This document shows, one piece after another, positions 17,301 to 24,613 of a stretch of DNA of 64,000 nt. Within the stretch, counting starts at the first letter, position 1. Each line of letters opens with the position of its first letter. Location: the NCBI GenBank assembly GCA_910575035.1, contig CAJTDL010000004.1, positions 1-64,000 on the forward strand, written 5' to 3'. Position numbers and translations under genes: made by a program. The notes below the pieces were generated by a model, which saw only the letters and a program-made list of their open reading frames with translations, was not told where the DNA came from and did not search any database. The DNA comes from Lachnospiraceae bacterium (GTDB taxonomy: Bacteria; Bacillota; Clostridia; Lachnospirales; Lachnospiraceae).

Positions 17301-17443
17301 ATGATTGAGAGTAAGGATAATGCAAGCAGAAATTTAGAAAAAGCATTGCAGGCATTGGAAAAGGCGAAACAACGTGTGGCCAATGAAAAGAAAAAGCAGA
17401 ACGAGAAGAAACGCAAAGCGGAGAACCGCCACAAGTACATCAT
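17301..17443 (+). pseudogene. DUF3847-like mobile-element protein, N-terminal part
   Basis: Forty-eight codons begin MIESKDNASRNLEKALQALE and give a Lys/Glu-rich helix (QRVANEKKKQNEKKRKAENR) ending RHKYIIGG. Similar short coiled proteins stand just before the relaxase gene in Clostridia mobilisable elements. After about 17450 the frame turns into sequence unlike the family, so I call it truncated. Its position before relaxase remnants supports the reading. Confidence 0.55.
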
Positions 17444-17689
17444 AGGTGGTATATCTGTGCGCTCTCCGAGGGGTAAGTTTCACTTGCATGGACTCCTGCG
17501 GAGGGCGGTGCGCCAAAGACAGGCGCACATGGGGGAGCTACAATCCCCCATCGGGGCGAAAGAGCCGCCCCTGCCCCCTAGTGTACTTGTGTTCAGACAA
17601 AAGCCAAAGTGCGGCTTTTATCTGACCGCAAAGTCTATGAGTGCGCCCCGCTACTCTGTAGGCAGAATGTAGGTGTTGCGTATGGCTAA

Positions 17690-18149
17690 TCACTCTCCCA
17701 GCCAATGCACCCAAAGAATATACAGACAGAGCCATCTTATGGAATGCTGTTGAACTGTCAGAGAAAGGGCAGAAATCAATATCCATGTTTTACTCACAAT
17801 GCGCCCCCTCACTGAAAACGGGGAATGGGGAGCAAAACAAAAGAATATTTATAACCTTGATGAAAACAGCGAAAAGATACCAGTGATTGATAAAAAGACA
17901 GGCCAGCAAAAAGTAGACAGGCGGAACAGGAAACAGTGGAAATGCCACACCGCCAACAGTACCGACTGGAACAGCAAGGAAAATGCTAAAATGTGGCGCA
18001 AGGACTCAGCCGGCACAATCAACGCCACCAATGAGCAGTTGGGGATTGCGGTACATTGGGAACAGCGTTCCTTTAAGGAGCAAGGCATTGACCAAGAGCC
18101 GACAGCAGAGCAGAACGAAACGGAGGGAAGAAATTTAATGGAAATTTGA
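17690..18149 (+). pseudogene. MobA/MobL relaxase remnant
   Basis: LPANAPKEYTDRAILWNAVE near 17692 is a hallmark stretch of MobA/MobL relaxases. A frame change near 17790 leads to LTENGEWGAKQKNIYNLDEN and the later segment TDWNSKENAKMWR, then ERSFKEQGIDQEPT (seen here as QRSFKEQGIDQEPT). The N-terminal catalytic tyrosine/HUH region and the C-terminus are missing. The element that carried it can no longer be mobilised from here. Confidence 0.75.
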
Positions 18150-18217
18150 TAGAAATGTGAGTGTGATTGTGGTATTTTATATAAAGGTACAAATTGAGTT
18201 TGAAGGAGGAATGAAGT

Positions 18218-18313
18218 ATGATTAGTAATTTTTTGGGAGCAGCATTTCCGTGGATTTTAATTGGTTTATTTGTAGCTATAAGTTGTTCTCTTATGGGCAA
18301 AAAAGAGAAATAA
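18218..18313 (+). CDS. 31-residue single-pass membrane peptide
   Basis: An ATG with an excellent ribosome site (GAAGGAGGAATG spacing) opens a short frame starting MISNFLGAAFPWILIGLFVA and ending GKKEK. One membrane helix and a basic tail are clear. It is too short for family assignment. It could be a real small membrane protein of the mobile element or the N-terminus of a longer lost gene. The consistent ribosome site and positive-inside tail favour a real peptide. Confidence 0.5.
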   Translation: MISNFLGAAFPWILIGLFVAISCSLMGKKEK

Positions 18314-18434
18314 ATTCCAGTATGTCGGAAACAGCCATTACCACAATTACAACTGAATAAGTAATACAACACAGCGTCAGAGCGTATAGAAACCAGTCTA
18401 TGCGCTCTATTTTTTATGTAAAAGAGCAGAGAAT

Positions 18435-18599
18435 ATGGCAGAAAACAAAAACGAGCAACTGACCCACAGTTTCAAACGGAAGTTGGGGAATACCACTTAC
18501 ACTGTCAAAGTACATTTCAGCAAGGACACTGACAAAGCCTTTAAGGACAGAGTGCAAAAGCTGATTATCAATGAGTGCCTTGAAAAAAATCAGAAATAA
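18435..18599 (+). CDS. TnpW-type transposon-encoded protein
   Basis: The 54-residue protein MAENKNEQLTHSFKRKLGNT... ends INECLEKNQK. The pattern of a phosphate-like strand (TTYTVKVHFSKDTDKAF) and a final helix matches the small TnpW family carried by Tn4451-like and other Clostridia elements. The role of TnpW in transposition is not settled. It confirms that this stretch derives from an integrative element. Confidence 0.7.
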   Translation: MAENKNEQLTHSFKRKLGNTTYTVKVHFSKDTDKAFKDRVQKLIINECLEKNQK

Positions 18600-18758
18600 T
18601 CCAGGTCAATACATTACCCTCCTTATCAGAAAATTTATTATTATCCGTAATGGAGGGTGCCGGGGCGGAAGATATGGGTGATGACGTGGCGAGGAATGAA
18701 GAAAGCTGGAAGAAATATCGGCTACGATAAAGGGATTAACTGATAAGGAGCATTGCCT

Positions 18759-18953
18759 ATGAAATACAAGATACTGATTATTGATGATAAAGAAATGATA
18801 TTATCCATGATGGAAAAATGTTTAGGAGAAGAATTTTCCGTATATACAGCGAAAAATGCTAAAAAAGCATTAGACCTATTAAACGTAATACCAGATATTA
18901 TATTGTTGGATATCAATATGCCAGAAATGGATGGGCTGGACATGAAATATTAA
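18759..18953 (+). pseudogene. Response regulator, truncated receiver domain
   Basis: Sixty-four codons give the first two thirds of a CheY-like receiver: ILIIDDKEMILSMMEKC with the acidic pair, and IPDIILLDINMPEMDGLD with the phospho-acceptor aspartate. The frame then stops. The conserved threonine and lysine and the DNA-binding domain are missing. A ribosome site (AAGGAG) precedes the start at 18759 (or the TTG at 18753). It is followed by part of a sensor kinase, so a whole two-component pair has been cut down. Confidence 0.75.
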
Positions 18954-19240
18954 AGAAACGGTATATGACGATAAATCCCCTGATTTTCAGGTGGATGAGA
19001 ACACAGGCAATTATATTTTGGATATTGATAACAACAATATCACATGGCAGCCTTTAAGCACTTGGGATACTGTCGTCTATTATGGCTCTTATGCTGCTAT
19101 GGTTGGTCTGCCTGTTTTTTATATTGCAGTCGGGATTGGGGCGGCTGCGGCAGTATATTACCAAAAGAAGCTTCGTGGGCTCATGATAAACATTGGTTTG
19201 AGGAATGGAATACCCGTGGAAAAGTTCTTGTATGGACGAT
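18954..19240 (+). pseudogene. Sensor histidine kinase fragment
   Basis: The stretch from about 18960 encodes VDENTGNYILDIDNNNITWQ, then a membrane helix with YYGSYAAMVGLPVFYIAVGI and KKLRGLM. This is the usual layout at the end of an extracellular sensor loop, followed by the second transmembrane helix of a kinase. No HAMP, His-kinase or ATPase part follows. It belongs with the truncated receiver just upstream. Confidence 0.55.
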
Positions 19241-19273
19241 AAAACAAATTTGTATCATAGGAGAGGTGCATTG

Positions 19274-19432
19274 ATGAAAGAATATATAACAAAACGGGTA
19301 CATGAATTGTAGTGGAAGGATGATATAAATTGTGCAAGGACAGTACTTATTTGTTTAAGTGAAGTATTTAAAATTGCCATTGAGCCGCAAACAATCTGGT
19401 CTGCGGTCGGATTGCATGATGCGGGTGGATAA
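19274..19432 (+). pseudogene. C_GCAxxG_C_C-type protein fragment with in-frame stop
   Basis: From an ATG behind GGAGAGG the frame reads MKEYITKRVHEL, TAG, WKDDINCARTVLICLSEVF and ends SAVGLHDAGG. The DINCAR motif and the downstream helix match the start of small redox-type proteins of the C_GCAxxG_C_C family. The remaining cysteines and the C-terminus are missing. Both the amber stop and the truncation point to a dead gene. Confidence 0.55.
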
Positions 19433-19456
19433 TATTGAAAAGATTAACAAAAATCA

Positions 19457-19504
19457 ATTATTGCGTTTTGCACATCAATAATGCGAAACATTCACTTCAC
19501 TTTT
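19457..19504 (+). promoter_or_regulatory. Shared chaperone control element, copy A (before hsp20)
   Basis: ATTATTG and CAATAAT form a perfect dyad separated by 12 bp (19457-19482). Sixteen... bases into the right flank lies TTCACTTCACTTTT, starting 34 bp after the dyad start. The same layout with the same 34-bp spacing occurs at 20992-21038 before the groES remnant. A dyad of this kind fits a LysR-type binding site. Confidence 0.75.
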
Positions 19505-19573
19505 CTGAAAAAGTGTGTTTTAATAGCTCTAAAGAAAGCAGAAGGCTTTCAGTTATGAAAGGAGCGATGTACT

Positions 19574-20005
19574 ATGTTATTGCCAAGTATTTTCGGAGAA
19601 AGTTTGCTGGATGAGTTTTTTGACCATCCGCACCAGAGAACCCATTACCAATCCCATGTGTCCGAGATGATGAGGACTGATATTAAAGATTTGGGGAATG
19701 CTTATGAAATGACCATGAATCTTCCTGGCATTAAGAAAGAGAATGTAAAGGCAGAGCTGAAAGATGGATACCTGACAATCAGTGCCTCATCCGCTTCCCA
19801 AAATGAAGAGAAGGACAGCGACGGAGTATACATCAGGCGGGAGCGTTATGCTGGTACCTGCAGCAGGAGTTTCTATGTAGGGGAAGATGTGAAGCAGGAA
19901 GATATTAAGGCACGTTTTGAGGATGGCACTTTGAAACTGCAGGTTCCGAAGAACATGAAGGAAGCAGTCCCAGAAAAATCCAATTATATCGCAATCGAAG
20001 GGTGA
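19574..20005 (+). CDS. Small heat-shock protein of the Hsp20 family
   Basis: This 143-residue protein has a central alpha-crystallin domain (about residues 35-130). The pattern AYEMTMNLPGIKKENVKAEL, the segment RRERYAGTCSRSFYVGED and the late GTLKLQVPK motif are typical. It holds unfolded proteins in a refoldable state in the cytoplasm, usually as large oligomers. The start follows GGAGCG. A strong bidirectional terminator separates it from the convergent LysR gene. Its promoter shares a 48-bp element with the groESL remnant, so one regulator probably controls both. Confidence 0.93.
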   Translation: MLLPSIFGESLLDEFFDHPHQRTHYQSHVSEMMRTDIKDLGNAYEMTMNLPGIKKENVKAELKDGYLTISASSASQNEEKDSDGVYIRRERYAGTCSRSFYVGEDVKQEDIKARFEDGTLKLQVPKNMKEAVPEKSNYIAIEG

Positions 20006-20047
20006 TGGGGCTGTACGAAAGATAAACAGACATTTTGTAGATCAAAT

Positions 20048-20089
20048 AAAAAGCGATATGGATGCTTTCTGGTATCCATATCGCTTTTT
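20048..20089. terminator. Bidirectional terminator between hsp20 and the LysR gene
   Basis: AAAAAGCGATATGGAT at 20048-20063 pairs perfectly with ATCCATATCGCTTTTT at 20074-20089. A-rich and T-rich edges allow it to work in both directions. Confidence 0.9.
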
Positions 20090-20099
20090 GCTGTGAAAG

Positions 20100-20978
20100 C
20101 TAATAGTAAGATGTGTTCGTTACGATAGAAATAAATTTTTTTAGCAAAGGAATTTGTGAACTTTTTTTATAAAAGAAACCATAGGATAATGGCTCGCTGT
20201 TTTTTAGAGGGATTAAACAGATATCCGAATTTACAAAATTCATCTGTGGAAGTACAGAACAGCCGTACCCTGCCCTGATAAGAGTAAGAAGTACCTGCAG
20301 GTTTTCACATACATAAGTGGATTCAGGCAGGATATGCTGTGAAATCTGGTTCTGCATTTCTGCGACTTTGGCAGGAATTGCATAGGAATTGCAGACAACA
20401 ATATTCTCCAGATACAATTCCTCTTTCGCAAGCTCAGATCTGGCCGCATAAGGATGCGCGGCGGGGACAATACAGCACAGTGGTATCCGGAATAATTCTT
20501 TGTATACCGTATCGTTCTTTATTGGGATATCATCTTGGAATCCAAACAGTAGATCCAGTTCTTCCTGGTAGAAGAGATTTAAAATGGACCTGTGAGGAAT
20601 CACTTTCAAAAAGGGATATAGTTCTGGTATCTGCTCCCTGCAGGATTTCAGTATCTTACAGAGCAGATCCAGATTCGCCTCACTTTGGCAGCCTATCGTT
20701 AAGACCTGCAAATTCGTACTTTGGCGGCGTTGCAGTTTCTGCTCGGCAATTTTCAGTCTTCCTATAATATGTTTTGCATCTTCCAGAAAGCTGATCCCGG
20801 CGGGGGTAAGGGTAACTGTCCTGGTGGTGCGGTGAAGAAGTTTTGTCCCTAGTTCATCTTCCAGCGAATGAATCTGCCGGGAAACGGCAGACTGGGTAAT
20901 CTTTAAAATTTCAGCGGCTCTTGCAAAGTTCAGGTTTTCGGCAACCTGGATAAAGCTCTTTAACTGGTCTGTATTCAT
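20100..20978 (-). CDS. LysR-family regulator adjacent to chaperone genes
   Basis: This 292-residue LysR protein has the N-terminal helix-turn-helix (LNFARAAEILKITQSAVSRQ, then the linker helix) and a periplasmic-binding-like effector domain. I start it at the ATG at 20978 because GGAGGTG precedes it. It reads away from a groES/groEL remnant and towards hsp20. The element in its own promoter (20992-21038) is repeated before hsp20 at identical internal spacing, so it probably regulates itself, hsp20 and the former groESL. The ligand is unknown. Confidence 0.9.
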   Translation of the reverse strand: MNTDQLKSFIQVAENLNFARAAEILKITQSAVSRQIHSLEDELGTKLLHRTTRTVTLTPAGISFLEDAKHIIGRLKIAEQKLQRRQSTNLQVLTIGCQSEANLDLLCKILKSCREQIPELYPFLKVIPHRSILNLFYQEELDLLFGFQDDIPIKNDTVYKELFRIPLCCIVPAAHPYAARSELAKEELYLENIVVCNSYAIPAKVAEMQNQISQHILPESTYVCENLQVLLTLIRAGYGCSVLPQMNFVNSDICLIPLKNSEPLSYGFFYKKSSQIPLLKKFISIVTNTSYY

Positions 20979-20991
20979 GGGTTTCACCTCC

Positions 20992-21038
20992 ATTATTGCG
21001 TTTTCGTCATTGATAATACCATATTTTCACTTCACTTT
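20992..21038. promoter_or_regulatory. Shared chaperone control element, copy B
   Basis: ATTATTGCGTTTT opens the element, the right arm is TGATAAT, and TTCACTTCACTTT starts 34 bp after the beginning, exactly as in copy A at 19457. It lies between the LysR start and the groES remnant and could serve both directions. Confidence 0.75.
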
Positions 21039-21060
21039 CAAGAGCGGGTGTGGTTAAATA

Positions 21061-21260
21061 TGTATTGCAAAGGAAAAACCGCAGGAAGCCGTTGTGGCAG
21101 CAGTCGGGGACGGTAAAGGATACGAAGGAAAGGATGTGCAGATGCAGGTTAAGGAAGGGGATCATGTGATCTTTTCCAAATATGCTGGGACAGAGGTAAA
21201 GTTCAGGAAGAAGAATACATTATTATTTCCCCAAAAGACATTATTGCGGTTGTAAAATAG
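21061..21260 (+). pseudogene. groES: groES remnant
   Basis: The first frame reads [20 protein letters not shown], then [19 protein letters not shown], which are GroES strands. One base is missing or added near 21207: the other frame ends with [17 protein letters not shown] and a stop, exactly the GroES end. About 35 N-terminal residues including the mobile loop are gone, so no functional co-chaperonin can be made here. The chromosomal groESL must be elsewhere. Confidence 0.8.
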
Positions 21261-21278
21261 CAGGCAAAAGAAACAGGC

Positions 21279-22081
21279 GTGAATAAACTGGCGGACACGG
21301 TCAAGATTACGCTTGATCCGAAAGGAAGAAATGTGGCGCTGGACAAATCCTATGGCGCTCCATTGATCACCAACGATGGTGTGACGATTGCAAAGGAGAT
21401 TGAATTGGAGGATCGTTACGAAAACATGGGGGCGCAGTTAGTGAAGGAGGTTGCCGCCAAGACCAATGACACAGCCGGAGACGGAACTACTACGGCGACT
21501 GTACTGACGCAGGCTTTGATTCAGGAAGGTCTGAAAAAATTTCCAATATCCAGGAGGAACTTGGAATGCAGCTTAAGGATGTCAAGATGAATATGCTTGG
21601 CAAGGCAAAATCCGTCAAGGTGACAAAGGATACTACTGTGATTGTAGACGGCGGCGGATCAGCCTATATCCATGCACAGAAAAAAGTGGATGAGACAGCG
21701 AAAGGACTGGAAGGTGATGAGAGGACAGGTGCAGAAATTGTCGGGCGGGCTCTGGAAGCGCCCCTTTGTGCAATCGCGGAAAACGCAGGTCTGGAAGGCG
21801 CTGTCATTGTGAATAAAGTGCGGGAAAAAGAGGCAGGGACAGGATTTGACGCTGTGAAAGAAGAGTATGTGGATATGCTGAAAGAGGGCATTATCGATCC
21901 GGTAAAAGTAACAAAGAGTGCTTTGGAAAATGCAGTAAGTATTTCTGCTACGCTGCTTACGAATGAAGCGGCGGTAGCAGACATCAAGGAGAATGAAGTG
22001 ATTGGAGAAGATACAGACTGCGGTGCATTGGAAAATGAACTGGCTGCATTTTTCCATATCAGTTTAAAGGAAGTGACGTGA
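21279..22081 (+). pseudogene. groEL: groEL remnant with two internal deletions
   Basis: Piece one (21279-21540) matches about GroEL residues 20-100: [30 protein letters not shown] and the nucleotide motif [10 protein letters not shown]. Piece two, in another frame, matches about residues 300-345 ([32 protein letters not shown]). It continues directly into about residues 425-520 (GAEIVGRALEAPLCAIAENA, then VKVTKSALENAVSISATLL). The apical domain and part of the equatorial domain are missing. The frame ends in unrelated sequence. It follows the groES remnant and shares its promoter element. Confidence 0.85.
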
Positions 22082-22084
22082 CTT

Positions 22085-22528
22085 ATGGATGGAAAACAGT
22101 GTGCCAGTTCTGTTCTAGTGCTGGCCAACCAGATAAAAAGGGTTTTTGATACGACGACGGGATGCTGCGGCACGCAGATACGGATTTTAAATTTTGTCCT
22201 GGTGTCATACCCGGACAGGGAAATTTATCAGAAGGATATAGAGGAAGAACTGAACATAAGAAGTGCGTCTGTTTCTACGCTTTTGAAGAAAATGGAGGCA
22301 CAGGATTTTATCCGCAGGGAAAAGGTTTCCCATGATGATCGTTTGAAAAGAATACTGCCAACCAGCCATACAGTGGAGATGAAGGAACAGGTTGAGCGGC
22401 ATATTACTTTGCTGGAAAAAAGACTGACAGCAGGCATCGGGGAAGAAGAACTAAGGGTTTTCTCTGATGTGCTGAATAAAATGCAGGAAAATATGGAATT
22501 AACGGAAAAGGGAAACAGATGCGGGTAG
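22085..22528 (+). CDS. MarR-family transcriptional regulator
   Basis: This 147-residue winged helix-turn-helix protein shows the MarR recognition region SASVSTLLKKMEAQDFIRRE and the wing VSHDDRLKRILPT. It is the first gene of a group with a MATE exporter, a kinase-like gene and two ABC exporter subunits. It probably represses that group until a drug or metabolite binds. The ATG lies 4 bp after the groEL remnant's stop codon, so its old upstream promoter is likely lost and it may now be expressed from the chaperone promoter. Confidence 0.88.
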   Translation: MDGKQCASSVLVLANQIKRVFDTTTGCCGTQIRILNFVLVSYPDREIYQKDIEEELNIRSASVSTLLKKMEAQDFIRREKVSHDDRLKRILPTSHTVEMKEQVERHITLLEKRLTAGIGEEELRVFSDVLNKMQENMELTEKGNRCG

Positions 22529-22574
22529 GATTTTGTTCTTATGTTCATCATGTGTTTTGGGTTAGGAGGTAAAA

Positions 22575-23933
22575 ATGGATACAACAATAACAAAAACAAA
22601 TCCACTTGGTACGGAACGTATTGGAAAACTGGTACTTACCTTTGCTGTTCCAAGTATCATTTCTATGGTGGTCAACGCCTTATATAACATTGTTGACCAG
22701 ATTTTTATCGGGCAGGGAGTAGGGTATCTTGGCAATGGAGCTACCAATGTTGTTATGCCGATGACAGTGATTGCGATTGCTTTAAGCCTGCTGATTGGCG
22801 ATGGGGCTGCGGCTTATCTGAGCCTGAAACTGGGCGAGGGGGATGAAAAGTCAGCGGCCAGTGGCATAGGATGTTCCATTTCGGTTATGGCAGTGGCTGG
22901 CATTGTTCTCTGCGTACTGTTTAACTTGTTTCTGGAACCTTTATGCAGGCTGTTTGGTGCAACAGAAGATATCCTGCCTTATGCGATGGATTATGGACGG
23001 ATTATTTCTTATGGAATCCTGTTTTCTTCCATTGATTCCGGTATGGCGGGCATGATCCGTGCGGACGGCAGCCCGAAATACAGTATGGCAGGGCTTCTTG
23101 TGGGCTGTATTACCAATATTATCCTTGACCCGATCTTCATTTTTGGGTTCCATTGGGGTGTAAAAGGAGCCGCCTGGGCAACAATCGCCGGGCAGATATT
23201 GAATGCTTTTCTGTACCTTGCTTACATTTGGAAATTTAAGAGCATTAAGCTGGAAAAGAAGCACTTCCGCATTTCAGGGAAAGTGATAGCGAAAGTCAGC
23301 AGTCTTGGCATATCCAGTTTTATCACGCAGATCGCCATCGTGCTGGTTATGGCGGTTACCAATAACATATTGGTATCTTACGGCGCACAGTCGAAATATG
23401 GTGCGGAAATTCCCCTTACGACCATAGGCATTACCATGAAAGTGAACCAGATCGTCTCTGCTGTCCTTCTTGGACTGGCAACAGGTGCGCAGCCTATATG
23501 GGGCTACAATTACGGCAGCGGTCAGAAGGACAGGGTAAAGCAGGCATACCGTATTATATTGACTGCATCGACAATCATGTTGATCCTGGCATTTTTGGTG
23601 TTCCAGTTTGTCCCGATGAGTATTGTCCGCCTGTTTGGTTCGGAATCGGAGCTGTACAATGAGTTTGCGGTGAAATGTTTCCGCATTTTTCTTCTGGCGT
23701 GTCCGATCAACGGGCTGCAGATGGCAACAGGCATTTTCTTCCAGGCTATCGGAAAACCGACACAGGCAACCATCCTTTCCCTGTCCCGTCAGATTGTGTA
23801 TTTGCTCCCAGCGACCTTATTGCTGCCGCTGGTATTAGGGGTGGAAGGTGCATTATGGGCAGGTCCGCTGGCAGATGTGCTGGCGTTTATAACAACTTTG
23901 GTTATGTTGAAATTATATTGGAAAAAAATTTAG
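22575..23933 (+). CDS. MATE-family multidrug exporter (MarR-linked)
   Basis: This 452-residue protein has two MatE repeats. The first contains VPSIISMVVNALYNIVDQIF and IGQGVGYLGNGATNVVMP; the second contains GLATGAQPIWGYNYGSGQKD. About twelve membrane helices are visible. It has a strong ribosome site (AGGAGGT), follows marR by 46 bp and precedes a kinase-like gene by 9 bp. Drug or metabolite export by cation antiport is expected. Confidence 0.92.
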   Translation: MDTTITKTNPLGTERIGKLVLTFAVPSIISMVVNALYNIVDQIFIGQGVGYLGNGATNVVMPMTVIAIALSLLIGDGAAAYLSLKLGEGDEKSAASGIGCSISVMAVAGIVLCVLFNLFLEPLCRLFGATEDILPYAMDYGRIISYGILFSSIDSGMAGMIRADGSPKYSMAGLLVGCITNIILDPIFIFGFHWGVKGAAWATIAGQILNAFLYLAYIWKFKSIKLEKKHFRISGKVIAKVSSLGISSFITQIAIVLVMAVTNNILVSYGAQSKYGAEIPLTTIGITMKVNQIVSAVLLGLATGAQPIWGYNYGSGQKDRVKQAYRIILTASTIMLILAFLVFQFVPMSIVRLFGSESELYNEFAVKCFRIFLLACPINGLQMATGIFFQAIGKPTQATILSLSRQIVYLLPATLLLPLVLGVEGALWAGPLADVLAFITTLVMLKLYWKKI

Positions 23934-23942
23934 GAGGTATCT

Positions 23943-24566
23943 ATGCAGGGAAGAGTTATTACAATCAGCAGGGAGTGTGGAAGCGGTGGACACAGTATTG
24001 GAAACGAATTGGCAAAGAGGCTGGATGTCCCATTCTACGATAAAGAGATCATCGAAATGACGGCAAAAGAGAGTGGTTTTCATCCGCAGTTTGTGGAGGA
24101 AAAAGGGGAGCATATGGAGGGCAGTATGCTCTCCAATCTGGCAAGGCATCTGTCCTATGCGGGACGGGGAAATTATGAAGACTACCAGCCGCTGCAGGAT
24201 CAGCTTTATTTTTTGCAGGCAAAGATTATAAAAGAACTGGCAGAAAAAGGGTCATGTGTTATTGTGGGCAGGTGTGCAGACTATATTCTGCGGGACAGGA
24301 AAGATGTATTGAATGTTTTTATCCATGCAGATATGGAGTTTAAAAAGAAGCATTGCATGGAAAGACAGCAGTTTCCAGAAGGGAGCGCGGAGGATATGAT
24401 CCGCAGGAGGGATAAATTGCGTGCAGACCATTATCGGTATTATACAGACCAGAAATGGGGGGATTCGTTCCATTACCATTTATGTCTGGACAGCAGTATA
24501 TTTGGCATTGAGAAATGTGCTGACATAATTGAAGATGCCTGCAAAGTTATGCGTCCGGCTTCATAA
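23943..24566 (+). CDS. Cytidylate-kinase-like protein
   Basis: This 207-residue protein belongs to the cytidylate-kinase-like family (AAA_26). It has an N-terminal P-loop variant (ISRECGSGGHSIGNELAKRL), the segment PFYDKEIIEMTAKES, and the GSCVIVGRCADYILRDR strand with an arginine-rich lid (RRRDKLRADHYRYY). Unlike true Cmk it lacks the usual GKGT P-loop, and its substrate is unknown. In Lachnospiraceae such genes often sit beside MATE or ABC exporters. It is 9 bp after the MATE gene and part of the same transcript. Confidence 0.85.
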   Translation: MQGRVITISRECGSGGHSIGNELAKRLDVPFYDKEIIEMTAKESGFHPQFVEEKGEHMEGSMLSNLARHLSYAGRGNYEDYQPLQDQLYFLQAKIIKELAEKGSCVIVGRCADYILRDRKDVLNVFIHADMEFKKKHCMERQQFPEGSAEDMIRRRDKLRADHYRYYTDQKWGDSFHYHLCLDSSIFGIEKCADIIEDACKVMRPAS

Positions 24567-24613
24567 AACAGCGGGAGAGTTTCAGGTATTTATGAAAGAA
24601 ACAGGAGGCATTT

